From DASRVA01 sp050732935 (lineage in GTDB: Bacteria; Gemmatimonadota; Gemmatimonadetes; JACCXV01; JAHWKZ01): 11,868 nt of DNA. Positions 1 to 7,529 of the stretch are shown here, piece after piece (position 1 is the first letter of the stretch; every line of letters begins with the position of its first letter). Location of the stretch: contig JBOHRW010000058.1 of NCBI GenBank assembly GCA_050732935.1, forward strand, positions 1-11,868. The letters run 5' to 3'. A model generated the notes under the pieces. That model had not been told where the DNA came from. It saw nothing but the letters and a program-made list of their open reading frames with translations, and searched no databases. Position numbers and translations under genes: made by a program.

Positions 1-464
1 TCGAACTCGAGCCGCTCGCCCATGAGCCCCTTGTCCGACTTGCGGTAGGCCCGGATGGCCTCGTCCAGCGCGTTCCAGCCGAGGAGCGCGCACTTGATGC
101 GGACGGGGAGCTTGGCCACCCCCTGGAGCGCCCTGAGGTCGCCGAGCTCGCGGTCGCGGGCGGCTTCCTCGTCCCCGTGCATGAGATCCAGGAAGCGTCG
201 TTCCAGCGCCAACGCATCGTCGAGCGACCGACCAGCCAGGGCTTCGGTCATCATTGAGGTCGAGGCCTGGCTGATCGAGCACCCCTGGCCCTTGAAGCGG
301 ACCTCGGAGACACGATCGTCCTCGATCTCCAGCATGAGCTCGATCTCGTCGCCGCAGAAGGGGTTCCTCATGGCGACGGTGACGGTCGGCTCCGCGAGCG
401 CGCCTTTGTTCTTCGGCCGGCGGTAGTGGTCCAGGATCAGCTCGCGGAAGATCGACTCGAGCAT
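1..464 (-). CDS. sufU: SufU-type Fe-S assembly / sulfur-transfer protein, partial at 3' end
   Basis: SufU proteins bind zinc, accept persulfide sulfur from SufS and pass it to the SufBCD scaffold in the cytoplasm. About 154 codons are visible and the stop lies beyond base 1. The three cysteines and one aspartate of the family are present: C37 and D39 in NPFCGDE, C62 in GQGCSIS, and C125 in RIKCALL. The long stretch between C62 and C125 is the insertion that separates SufU from IscU. The ATG shares its A with the sufS stop codon (TGATG), so translation is probably coupled; I see no well-spaced ribosome binding site, which favours re-initiation. Bacillus SufU is about 147 residues, so little is likely missing beyond a short C-terminal extension. 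Confident in the family; the partner role is inferred from gene order. Confidence 0.93.
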   Translation of the reverse strand, partial: MLESIFRELILDHYRRPKNKGALAEPTVTVAMRNPFCGDEIELMLEIEDDRVSEVRFKGQGCSISQASTSMMTEALAGRSLDDALALERRFLDLMHGDEEAARDRELGDLRALQGVAKLPVRIKCALLGWNALDEAIRAYRKSDKGLMGERLEF

Positions 465-1750
465 CAGGCGACGCCGAAGATCTCCTCCGCCCGGTGGAGG
501 CCGCGGACAAGCGCCTCCAGGTCGTCCTCGTCGTTGTAGAGATAGAACGAGGCGCGCGCGGTAGCGGGGACGCCCAGCCGCCGCATGAGCGGCTGGCAGC
601 AGTGGTGGCCGGCGCGGACGGCGACCCCCTGGTGATCCAGGATGGTCGCCAGGTCGTGGGGATGGATGTCGGCGAGCGCGAACGAGACCACCCCGGCGCG
701 CGGGGTGTCGATCGGAGGACCGAACAGCCGGATCCGCGGGAACTCCTCGGCGAGCCGCGCCAGGGCGAGCCGCGCCATCCGACGCTCGTGCTCGTGGATT
801 CGCTCCAGACCGATCCGGTCCAGGAAGTCGGCCGCCACACCCACGCCGATCGCGCCCGCGATGTGCGGCGTTCCGGCCTCGAACTTGTGCGGCACCCGGG
901 CGTAGGTCGAGCGCTCGATCCGGACTTCCTCGATCATCTCGCCGCCGCCCTGATACGGCGGCATGGCATCCAGGATCTTCTTCCGCGCCCAGAGGACGCC
1001 GATCCCGGTCGGGCCGCACATCTTGTGGCCGCTCAAGGCGTAGAAGTCGCAGTCGATGGCCCGCACGTCGACCGACATCTGCGGCGCGGCCTGGGCGCCG
1101 TCCACGAGGTAGAGGGCGCCGGCTTGGTGGGCCCGGCGGGCGATCTCGTCCACCGGATGGATAGTACCGATCGCGTTGGACACGTGGCCGGTGGCGACGA
1201 TGCGGACACCCCCGCCGGCGAGGAGCCGGTCCAGGTCGTCCAGATCCAGCTCTCCGTCATCCGTCATCCGGGTCGCGCGAATCTCCGCTCCCGTCATCTC
1301 GCAGGCGAGTTGCCAGGGGACCAGGTTCGAGTGGTGCTCCATCTCGCTCACCAGGACGATGTCCCCGTCGCCCAGGTTGGCCCGTCCCCAAGCCATCGCC
1401 ACGAGGTTGATCGATTCGGTCGTCGAACGCGTGAAGACGATCTCGTCGGCGCGCCCGGCGTTCACGAAGCGGGCCACGCGGCGGCGCGCGTCCTCGTAGC
1501 GCTCGGTGGCGCGGACCGAGAGCGTGTGCGCGCCCCGGTGGACGTTTGCGTGATCGGTCCGGTAGTAGTCCCGCAAGGCGTCGATCACGACGGCGGGCTT
1601 CTGGGACGAAGCGGCGCTGTCGAGATACGCCAGCGGATGGCCGTTGACATCCTGGCCCAGTACCGGAAACTCCGCCTTCAGCTGGGCGACGGCGAGGCGT
1701 TCCGCGGCCCGGGTAGGCGTCTCGGTCTCGGGGCTGGTCTTCAGGGCCAT
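464..1750 (-). CDS. sufS: Cysteine desulfurase SufS (PLP-dependent, group II)
   Basis: Converts L-cysteine to alanine and holds the sulfur as a persulfide for transfer, here presumably to SufU. The 428-residue protein is slightly long for the family because of about 20 extra N-terminal residues. Visible hallmarks are the substrate/PLP region EMEHHSNLVPWQ (136-147), the PLP lysine K243 in SGHKMCGPTGIGVLW, and the active-site loop RAGHHCCQP (379-387) with catalytic C384. The second cysteine, C385, sits where most homologues I know have A or another residue. The ATG follows GAAGGA at good spacing, 22 nt after the Rieske stop. It overlaps sufU by one base. The short active-site loop and the SufU neighbour mark it as SufS/CsdB type rather than IscS/NifS. 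Confidence 0.96.
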   Translation of the reverse strand: MALKTSPETETPTRAAERLAVAQLKAEFPVLGQDVNGHPLAYLDSAASSQKPAVVIDALRDYYRTDHANVHRGAHTLSVRATERYEDARRRVARFVNAGRADEIVFTRSTTESINLVAMAWGRANLGDGDIVLVSEMEHHSNLVPWQLACEMTGAEIRATRMTDDGELDLDDLDRLLAGGGVRIVATGHVSNAIGTIHPVDEIARRAHQAGALYLVDGAQAAPQMSVDVRAIDCDFYALSGHKMCGPTGIGVLWARKKILDAMPPYQGGGEMIEEVRIERSTYARVPHKFEAGTPHIAGAIGVGVAADFLDRIGLERIHEHERRMARLALARLAEEFPRIRLFGPPIDTPRAGVVSFALADIHPHDLATILDHQGVAVRAGHHCCQPLMRRLGVPATARASFYLYNDEDDLEALVRGLHRAEEIFGVA

Positions 1751-1772
1751 GGGGTTCCTTCGCCGATCGCCT

Positions 1773-2120
1773 TTACTCCGGCGGCATGTCGAGCGTGTCG
1801 GGGTCGGGGACGGCGACCCAGATCTTGCCGTCGCGGACCTCGAGCGGGAACATGGGGAGCGGCTTGGTGGCGGGCAGCGTCTTCACCTCTCCGGTCCGGA
1901 GGTCGAACGACGCTCCGTGGAAGTCGCACGTCAGGCGCTCCCCCATCAGGAACCCCTGGGTGAGCTGGTACTGCTGATGCGTGCAGCAGTCGTGGAACGC
2001 GTAGAAGGTTCCGTCCACGTTGGCGATTCCGACCCTCACGCCGTCCAGCTCGAAGGCCTCCATCTCCCCATCGGGGATGGAGTCGGTCGTCGTGACCTTC
2101 ACGAAATCCACCACGCTCAC
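1773..2120 (-). CDS. Small Rieske [2Fe-2S] ferredoxin embedded in the SUF operon
   Basis: A 115-residue single-domain Rieske protein resembling the ferredoxin subunit of non-heme iron oxygenases. The ligand motif is complete: C46-x-H48, then 16 residues, then C65-x2-H68 (CTH ... CDFHG), so a [2Fe-2S] cluster with two Cys and two His is expected. No signal peptide or membrane segment is seen, so it is cytoplasmic. I chose GTG at 2120 because it overlaps the sufD stop as GTGA and has AAAGGAAG about 7 nt upstream; two further in-frame GTG codons follow within 9 nt. Similar ferredoxins occur inside actinobacterial suf operons. An electron-supply role in cluster assembly or repair is an inference from position only; no oxygenase subunit is encoded nearby. 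Confidence 0.9.
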   Translation of the reverse strand: MSVVDFVKVTTTDSIPDGEMEAFELDGVRVGIANVDGTFYAFHDCCTHQQYQLTQGFLMGERLTCDFHGASFDLRTGEVKTLPATKPLPMFPLEVRDGKIWVAVPDPDTLDMPPE

Positions 2121-3481
2121 CCCAGCTTCCTTTGGATCACCCCGGTCAGTCGCTCGTGCAGCCACCCCACCGGTACCCTCGACAGCACCTCCTCGAAAAA
2201 GCCGTAGACGATCAGCTTCTCGGCCGCCTCGCGCGTGAGGCCGCGGCTCATCAGGTAGAATATCTGCCGCTCGTCCTGCTGGCCGATCGTGGCGCCGTGC
2301 GAGCAGCGCACGTCGTCGGCCTCGATCTCCAGATTGGGGAGCGAGTCGGCGTGGGCGTCCTCCGAGAGAATGAGGTTGCGGTTCGTCTGGTATGCGTCGG
2401 TTCCCTGCGCGCCCGGCAGAACCCGGATCATGCCCCGGAAGACCGACCGCGCCCGGTCCTTGAGCGCGCCCTTGTAGAGAAGATCCGACCCGGCGTGCGG
2501 GGCCTGGTGGAGCTGGTAGGTGTAGTGGTCGAAGTGCTGGTTCGAGTCGCCGAGATAGATCCCCAGCATCTCCGAGTGCGCGCCCTCGGCCTGGAGGTCG
2601 GTCTCGACATCCGACCGCGCCACCCGGGCGCCCAGCGTGACCAGCAGCGACTGGATCTGGGCGTCCTTCTGGGCGAAGACGCGCGCCGCCTGGTAGTGGA
2701 ACACGTGGCGGCCCCACTGCTGGACGATGGCGTAGCGAACGTTGGCGCCCTCTTCGGCGATGATCTCGGTCACCCCGCAGCTCATCGCCCAGCCCTCTAC
2801 AGCACGAGCCGGCGAGCCGCACTCCTCGACATACGTGACCTTGCTCTGCGGTCCGGCGATCAGGAGCGTGTGCGGGAAGACAGCCGCGCCCTCCAGGTCG
2901 AGCCAGCGGAACGTGCTCAGCGGGAGCTCGACCTCGACCCCGGCCGGGACGTAGATGACGGTCCCGCCCGAGATGAAGGCGCCGTGGAGCGCCGCAAGCT
3001 TGCCGAACTCCGGCGTCACGGCGGCGGTCATGAAGTACTTCTGCAGGAGCTCCGGGTGCTCGCGAACCGCCGTCCCGAAATCGAGGAAGAGAACTCCCTT
3101 CGCGGCCAGCTCCTCGGCTACCCGGCGATAAACCTGGACGCTGTTCACCTGGACGGCGAACGCGGCCGACTGGCTATCGTCGTGGAGCGCCTCGCGTAGC
3201 TCGGCGGAGAGCTCCGACGGATCGGTCACGGCTTCCGGTCGCTCGGAGAGGCGCATCGAGAGGTCCTGCCAGGGGATCTTCGAGAGGTCGGTGTAGCGCC
3301 ACTCCTCGGTCTTCGTGGTCGGCATCGGAGTCTCCTGGTACACCTCCCACGCGCGGCGGCGGCGCTCGGCCATCCAGTCCGGCTCTCGCCGCTCACGGAC
3401 GATCGCCTCCACCGTCTCGGGGCCGATCTCGCCTCGGACGGACGGCGCCGTCTCGATGTCCCGGGTCAACGTACCGCTCAC
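2117..3481 (-). CDS. sufD: Fe-S cluster assembly protein SufD
   Basis: Paralogue of SufB that forms the SufBC2D scaffold complex in the cytoplasm. It is 454 residues from the chosen GTG start, a normal family length. The C-terminal half has the beta-helix pattern of SufBD proteins, and the motif RCSHGATIG carries H395, which matches the essential histidine (H360) of E. coli SufD. I prefer GTG at 3481 because AAGGAGG lies 4 nt upstream; an in-frame TTG at 3547 has no ribosome binding site and would add 22 non-conserved residues. It begins 124 nt after sufB, the widest gap in the operon, with a stem-loop just upstream of the ribosome binding site. Its stop overlaps the start of the Rieske gene. 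Confidence 0.95.
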   Translation of the reverse strand: MSGTLTRDIETAPSVRGEIGPETVEAIVRERREPDWMAERRRRAWEVYQETPMPTTKTEEWRYTDLSKIPWQDLSMRLSERPEAVTDPSELSAELREALHDDSQSAAFAVQVNSVQVYRRVAEELAAKGVLFLDFGTAVREHPELLQKYFMTAAVTPEFGKLAALHGAFISGGTVIYVPAGVEVELPLSTFRWLDLEGAAVFPHTLLIAGPQSKVTYVEECGSPARAVEGWAMSCGVTEIIAEEGANVRYAIVQQWGRHVFHYQAARVFAQKDAQIQSLLVTLGARVARSDVETDLQAEGAHSEMLGIYLGDSNQHFDHYTYQLHQAPHAGSDLLYKGALKDRARSVFRGMIRVLPGAQGTDAYQTNRNLILSEDAHADSLPNLEIEADDVRCSHGATIGQQDERQIFYLMSRGLTREAAEKLIVYGFFEEVLSRVPVGWLHERLTGVIQRKLG

Positions 3482-3498
3482 TCTTCCTCCTTCGACCG

Positions 3499-3519
3499 AT
3501 CGATCTTCGATGGATCGAT
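3499..3519 (-). promoter_or_regulatory. Stem-loop in the sufB-sufD spacer
   Basis: Perfect 7-bp arms ATCGATC and GATCGAT enclose a 7-nt loop. The structure ends about 7 nt before the AAGGAGG ribosome binding site of sufD. There is no T-run, so it is not an intrinsic terminator. It could influence sufD translation or mark an RNA processing site; this is inference. The rest of the 124-nt spacer (3482-3605) shows no promoter or gene that I can support. Confidence 0.4.
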
Positions 3520-3605
3520 GCGCGAATGCTGTTCGGGAATCCTGCAAAGGGTGCCGGACCGGGCGAAACGACCCGTAGCGGAGCCGGCCCCCTGGATGCG
3601 GCGGA

Positions 3606-5015
3606 TCAGCCGACCGAGCCCTCCATCTCGAGCTCCACCAGCCGGTTCAGCTCGACCGCGTACTCGAGGGGCAGGTGCCTGGAGATCGGCTCGATGAAGC
3701 CGCGCACGACCATCGTGCGCGCCTCCTCCTGGGAAAGACCGCGCTGCATCAGGTAGAAGAGCTGCTCGTCGCCGATCTTGGACACCGTGGCCTCGTGGCC
3801 GATCGACGCGTCGTTCTCGTCGATCTCGATGTACGGATAGGTGTCCGTGCGGGCGTCTTCGTCGAGCAGCAGGGCATCGCACTCCACGTTCGACGAGGCG
3901 TGGTGGGCGCCCTTCTGGACCTGGACCAGGCCGCGGTAGGAGCTCCGCCCTTGCCCCTTGGAGATCGACTTGGAGACGATCTCGCTGGTGGTGTGCGAGG
4001 CGGCATGGATCATCTTGCCGCCGGCGTCCTGGTGCTGGCCGGGCCCGGCGTACGCGATCGACATGATCTCGCCCGAAGCGCCCCGCTCCATCAGATAGCA
4101 GGAGGGATACTTCATGGTCACCTTCGACCCCAGGTTCCCGTCGAGCCAGGCCATCCGGGCGTCCTCACCCACGCGCGCTCGCTGGGTCACCAGGTTGTAC
4201 ATGTTATTCGACCAGTTCTGGATCGTCGTGTAGCGCACGTTGGCGCCGCGCTTGACGATGATCTCGATCACGCCCGAGTGGAACGAGTCGGTCGTGTAGG
4301 TCGGCGCCGTGCAGCCCTCGATGTAATGGATCTTCGCGCCCTCGTCGGCGATGATCAGCGTCCGCTCGAACTGGCCGAGCTGCTCCGAGTTCACCCGGAA
4401 GTAGGCCTGGAGCGGGATCTCGACCTCGACGCCCGGGGGCACATAGACGAACGATCCACCGCTCCACACCGCGGAGTTGAGCGCAGCGTACTTGTTGTCG
4501 TGCGGGGGGATGATGGTCGCGAAGTGCTCCCGGAAGAGATCCGGGTGCTCCCTGAGCCCTTCCTCGATGGCGACGAAGATGACGCCCTTCTCGGCGAGCT
4601 CCTCCTTGACCTTGTGATACACCATCTCCGACTCGTACTGGGCGCCCACGCCGGCCAGCGACTTGCGCTCGGCCTCGGGGATGCCCAACCGGTCGAAGGT
4701 GCGCTTGATGTCCTCGGGCACCTCGTCCCACGAGCGCCCCTCGCGATCGGCGGGGCGGACGTAGAAGTAGATCTGGTCCATGTCGAGCCCCGAGAGGTCG
4801 GCGCCCCACGCGGGGACCGGCTTCTTCTCATAGATCTCGAGCGCCTTCAGGCGGAACTTTAGCATCCAGTCGGGCTCCTCCTTCATCGCGGAGATCTGCT
4901 CCACGACGCGCTTCGAGAGGCCCTTCTCCGACTTGAAGACGTACTTCTCGGGATCCTTGAACCCGTACTTGTACTCGTCCAGGTTGAGGGCCGCTACAGT
5001 CTGGTCGTATGGCAT
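3606..5015 (-). CDS. sufB: Fe-S cluster assembly scaffold protein SufB
   Basis: Core scaffold of SufBC2D, where sulfur and iron are joined into a nascent cluster. It is 469 residues from ATG 5015, which has AGGAGGGG a few bases upstream; the reading frame stays open 36 codons further, but those residues are unlike SufB. The C-terminal core has C379 in SNVECDALLLDE and H407-E408 in SIGHEATVSKIG, spaced as C405, H433 and E434 are in E. coli SufB. The stretch AYAGPGQHQDAGGKMIHAAS (321-340) is also typical of SufB. It starts 19 nt after sufC and is followed by a 124-nt spacer before sufD. One of the best-conserved proteins in the window. Confidence 0.97.
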   Translation of the reverse strand: MPYDQTVAALNLDEYKYGFKDPEKYVFKSEKGLSKRVVEQISAMKEEPDWMLKFRLKALEIYEKKPVPAWGADLSGLDMDQIYFYVRPADREGRSWDEVPEDIKRTFDRLGIPEAERKSLAGVGAQYESEMVYHKVKEELAEKGVIFVAIEEGLREHPDLFREHFATIIPPHDNKYAALNSAVWSGGSFVYVPPGVEVEIPLQAYFRVNSEQLGQFERTLIIADEGAKIHYIEGCTAPTYTTDSFHSGVIEIIVKRGANVRYTTIQNWSNNMYNLVTQRARVGEDARMAWLDGNLGSKVTMKYPSCYLMERGASGEIMSIAYAGPGQHQDAGGKMIHAASHTTSEIVSKSISKGQGRSSYRGLVQVQKGAHHASSNVECDALLLDEDARTDTYPYIEIDENDASIGHEATVSKIGDEQLFYLMQRGLSQEEARTMVVRGFIEPISRHLPLEYAVELNRLVELEMEGSVG

Positions 5016-5034
5016 CTCGTCTCCCCTCCTGTCG

Positions 5035-5817
<783 letters not shown>

Positions 5818-5870
5818 CCTACCTCGATGGCTGTCCGGTTCGGTATCTCATCTTCGAACGTCGTTGTCCT

Positions 5871-6356
5871 TCAGGCCGGGGCCGTGGTCTGCGTCTCCTC
5901 CACCGGCCCCCACGTGATATCGATCAGCTCGCGGATCTCGTCTTCGCGCTCCTCGATCAGGTCGCTGAGCCGGATCTCCGAGAGCAGCGCGTCGATCCGC
6001 TGACGGAGGGCGTACCACACGGGGCGGATCGAGCAATCATGAGTTTCCGCGCATCGATCGGGTCCGATGGGACGCTCCTTGCAGTTGATCTCGAAGGTGC
6101 TGCCCTCGGTGGCGTCGATCACGTCCTTGACCGTGATCTCGTCCGGCTCGCGGGCGAGCTGGAAGCCTCCCGAGACCCCCCGCACCGCCGTCACCAGCCC
6201 CGCCTGCCGAAGCCGGCGGAGAATCTTCTCGGTATAGTCGGCGGGCAGGTTCTCGACCTGCGCCATCTCGCGCGCGGCAACCGGGCCGCGCTCCCCGTGA
6301 CGCGCCAGGTGGAGGCTGCAGATCAGCCCGTATTCGGCCTGGGTCGTGAACCTCAT
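5871..6356 (-). CDS. Rrf2-family Fe-S-sensing transcriptional regulator (IscR-like)
   Basis: Winged-helix regulator at the head of the suf operon; such proteins bind a [2Fe-2S] or [4Fe-4S] cluster and control cluster biosynthesis. From ATG 6356 it is 161 residues. The N-terminus MRFTTQAEYGLICSLHLA, the helix LPADYTEKILRRLRQAGLV and the wing VRGVSGGFQLAREP are typical of Rrf2. Three cysteines follow at C92, C102 and C108. The spacing C-x9-C-x5-C is wider than C-x5-C-x5-C in IscR. Start choice: the frame is open to a TTG at 6395, but that codon falls inside the -35-like element and the extra 13 residues are unlike the family. No Shine-Dalgarno precedes the ATG, so the leader may be very short. 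Probable autoregulation through the upstream dyads is inferred. Confidence 0.93.
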   Translation of the reverse strand: MRFTTQAEYGLICSLHLARHGERGPVAAREMAQVENLPADYTEKILRRLRQAGLVTAVRGVSGGFQLAREPDEITVKDVIDATEGSTFEINCKERPIGPDRCAETHDCSIRPVWYALRQRIDALLSEIRLSDLIEEREDEIRELIDITWGPVEETQTTAPA

Positions 6357-6362
6357 CGCAGG

Positions 6363-6414
6363 GGGGAACGTACTATTCCGGAGTGAATCGGTCAAGATTC
6401 AGGAATGGTTCCCC
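6363..6414 (-). promoter_or_regulatory. Putative promoter/operator of the rrf2-suf operon with nested inverted repeats
   Basis: A -35-like TTGACC lies at 6395-6390 on the minus strand, with a weak -10 candidate TACGTT at 6372-6367 after 17 nt. Around it are nested inverted repeats: TGAATC/GATTCA (6384-6389 and 6396-6401) centred on the -35, ATTCC/GGAAT (6375-6379 and 6402-6406), and GGGGAAC/GTTCCCC (6363-6369 and 6408-6414). By eye, minus-strand 6399-6375 agrees with about 19 of 25 positions of the E. coli IscR type-1 consensus as I recall it. There is no T-run, so a terminator is less likely. Confidence 0.55.
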
Positions 6415-6434
6415 TACTGATTTGATTCCCGTTC

Positions 6435-7076
6435 TCAACGGCTCTCAGGAGGACCGAAAAACCTGATGTGTCCCGCATTCGGCAGCCTATCGGTGGGATC
6501 GAACCGGGTGCCGACGAGAGCCGCCAGACCGAGCTCTCGATTCTCCGGGGCGATCTGCGAGGTCGGCACGACGAAGGTGACGCGCGATCCCTCGAATTGG
6601 AGATCGACCGAGCCCGCCTCGCGGTCGCCCATCACGTCAAAAAGGGTGGCTCCGCCACCGATATCCAGGTTTACGATGAGCTCGACGCCGAGGCCGGTCG
6701 CGGGCGAGTTCAAGGGTCGGAAGATGTCAACGCCGCCCTCGCCGCCCGTCGATGCGTCCAGGTCCATATCCAGGTCCACGAAACCGCCGAACGCGTTGGG
6801 GCTGGTCAGCTCGGGGCTGACCGGTTCCGCGAACTCCAGACCGATCTCGAGGCCGTGTTCGGTCCGACGCGCGGTCAATCCCACCAGGTCGGGGAGCACC
6901 AGGCCAGCGGACGCTGGGGCGGGCCACAGATCCCCTTGCGGATCATTCACTTCCAACTGGACAATGCCGGGCTGGTCCGTGGCGTCGACATCGTAGGGTC
7001 CCACCCCCTCGCATCCCGGCAGAAACAGGAGAAGAGCGAGGACGCAGTGGCGCGGTCGGAGCAAAGGGGGGCGCAT
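6435..7076 (-). CDS. Putative lipoprotein of unknown function
   Basis: I do not recognise the family. The 213 residues begin with a basic n-region (MRPPLLRPRH), a hydrophobic stretch VLALLLFL and a likely lipobox LPGC with C22, so export and lipid anchoring are expected; proline at -2 is unusual. The mature part looks beta-rich. It has an acidic loop VDLDMDLDASTG (100-111) that resembles Ca-binding DxDxD loops of secreted beta-sandwich domains, and near its C-terminus VPTSQI, LGLAALVGT and HIRFF read like further strands. ATG 7076 is preferred because it starts the signal sequence directly; an in-frame upstream extension of 15 residues lacks signal-peptide character. It precedes the SUF operon on the same strand but is separated by the rrf2 promoter region; a functional link is not evident. 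Confidence 0.72.
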   Translation of the reverse strand: MRPPLLRPRHCVLALLLFLPGCEGVGPYDVDATDQPGIVQLEVNDPQGDLWPAPASAGLVLPDLVGLTARRTEHGLEIGLEFAEPVSPELTSPNAFGGFVDLDMDLDASTGGEGGVDIFRPLNSPATGLGVELIVNLDIGGGATLFDVMGDREAGSVDLQFEGSRVTFVVPTSQIAPENRELGLAALVGTRFDPTDRLPNAGHIRFFGPPESR

Positions 7077-7307
7077 GGCGATATCTCTCTGGGCTGCAAT
7101 AGGTGAGCGGCCAGAGCACATATACCCGGGGAGGGGGAGGGGGTTTCCTGCCAGCGATGATCCCTGGGGGAGGAATTTTGCGCCTTATAAATCGAGGCGG
7201 CTGCCGGCGGACCTGCTCGTGGGTCACCGCAACTGTGCTCGGTTGGCCTGGACCGGGAGGGTGGCAGCGAGACAGGCCGCCGCATCCGCACCCCTTGTAC
7301 CCCCCCT

Positions 7308-7341
7308 GGAGAGGGGCGACTCGTTCGCCCCTCTCCTTTTT
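7308..7341 (+). terminator. Strong intrinsic terminator on the plus strand
   Basis: A perfect 12-bp stem (GGAGAGGGGCGA with TCGCCCCTCTCC), a 5-nt loop CTCGT, and then TTTTT at 7337-7341. The T-run is on the plus strand only; on the minus strand the hairpin is followed by G and A. All nearby protein genes are on the minus strand, so this would end an unannotated plus-strand or antisense transcript. Confidence 0.75.
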
Positions 7342-7375
7342 ATCCACGGGGACTCCCCCCCCCGATCGCGGGCCC

Positions 7376-7411
7376 ATCGTCTCCATCGTCATCGTCTCCA
7401 TCGTCATCGTC
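7376..7411. repeat. 15-bp tandem repeat, about 2.4 copies
   Basis: Two exact copies of ATCGTCTCCATCGTC at 7376-7390 and 7391-7405, followed by a partial ATCGTC at 7406-7411. It lies in the gene-free region between two related hairpins. It could be slippage-prone; no coding role is supported. Confidence 0.8.
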
Positions 7412-7452
7412 GACCGCCAGCGGGCGGACGTCCTGGACGCGGGGCAGGAAGC

Positions 7453-7481
7453 ACGAAGGGGGCGATCGCTCGCCCCCTCGT
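7453..7481 (-). terminator. GC-rich hairpin downstream of the sulfocyanin gene
   Basis: Stem of 8 bp (GGGGGCGA with TCGCCCCC) extended by ACGA/TCGT across a single-base bulge, with the tetraloop TCGC. On the minus strand only GCTTCCT follows, so it is a poor intrinsic terminator. It may protect the 3' end of the sulfocyanin mRNA or act with Rho. Confidence 0.4.
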
Positions 7482-7484
7482 CCC

Positions 7485-7525
7485 TTACCGCGAAACCGGC
7501 TCGCCGGGTCCGCGCGATGCGGTAA
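7485..7525 (-). terminator. Inverted repeat just after the sulfocyanin stop codon
   Basis: Arms TTACCGC (7485-7491) and GCGGTAA (7519-7525) enclose a smaller CCGG-CTCG-CCGG hairpin. It begins 4 nt past the TAG stop. No T-run follows. A 3'-end structure is likely; a terminator function is inferred from position. Confidence 0.35.
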
Positions 7526-7529
7526 ACGG

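Larger units (their letters stand above)
7077..7529. other. Gene-free structured intergenic region
   Basis: No reading frame here looks like a protein. Contents on the plus strand are: G-runs at 7128-7143 (three runs of 4-5 G), a TATAAA box at 7186-7191 without a matching -35, C-runs at 7300-7306 and 7355-7363, a strong plus-strand terminator, a 15-bp tandem repeat, and two hairpins after the sulfocyanin stop. The lipoprotein promoter is presumably in the low-coordinate part, but I could not identify a convincing pair of boxes for it. Confidence 0.6.

Noticed and set aside
494..1963. Long plus-strand open frame opposite sufS (similar ones at 2132-3199, 3675-4862 and 8784-10355)
   Set aside because: They are antisense shadows of well-conserved minus-strand genes in GC-rich DNA; the translations are rich in Arg, Gly and Asp and show no domain.
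6363..6414. Intrinsic terminator of the lipoprotein gene
   Set aside because: The outer arms are far apart and no T-run follows on the minus strand; the dyads overlap promoter-like boxes instead.
7128..7143. G-quadruplex from G-runs on the plus strand
   Set aside because: Only three closely spaced runs of 4-5 G are present; the fourth is over 20 nt away, so the case is weak.
7195..7300. Cobalamin riboswitch suggested by CCGCAACTGTG on the plus strand
   Set aside because: The other conserved blocks are missing in the right order, and there is no plus-strand gene downstream for it to regulate.
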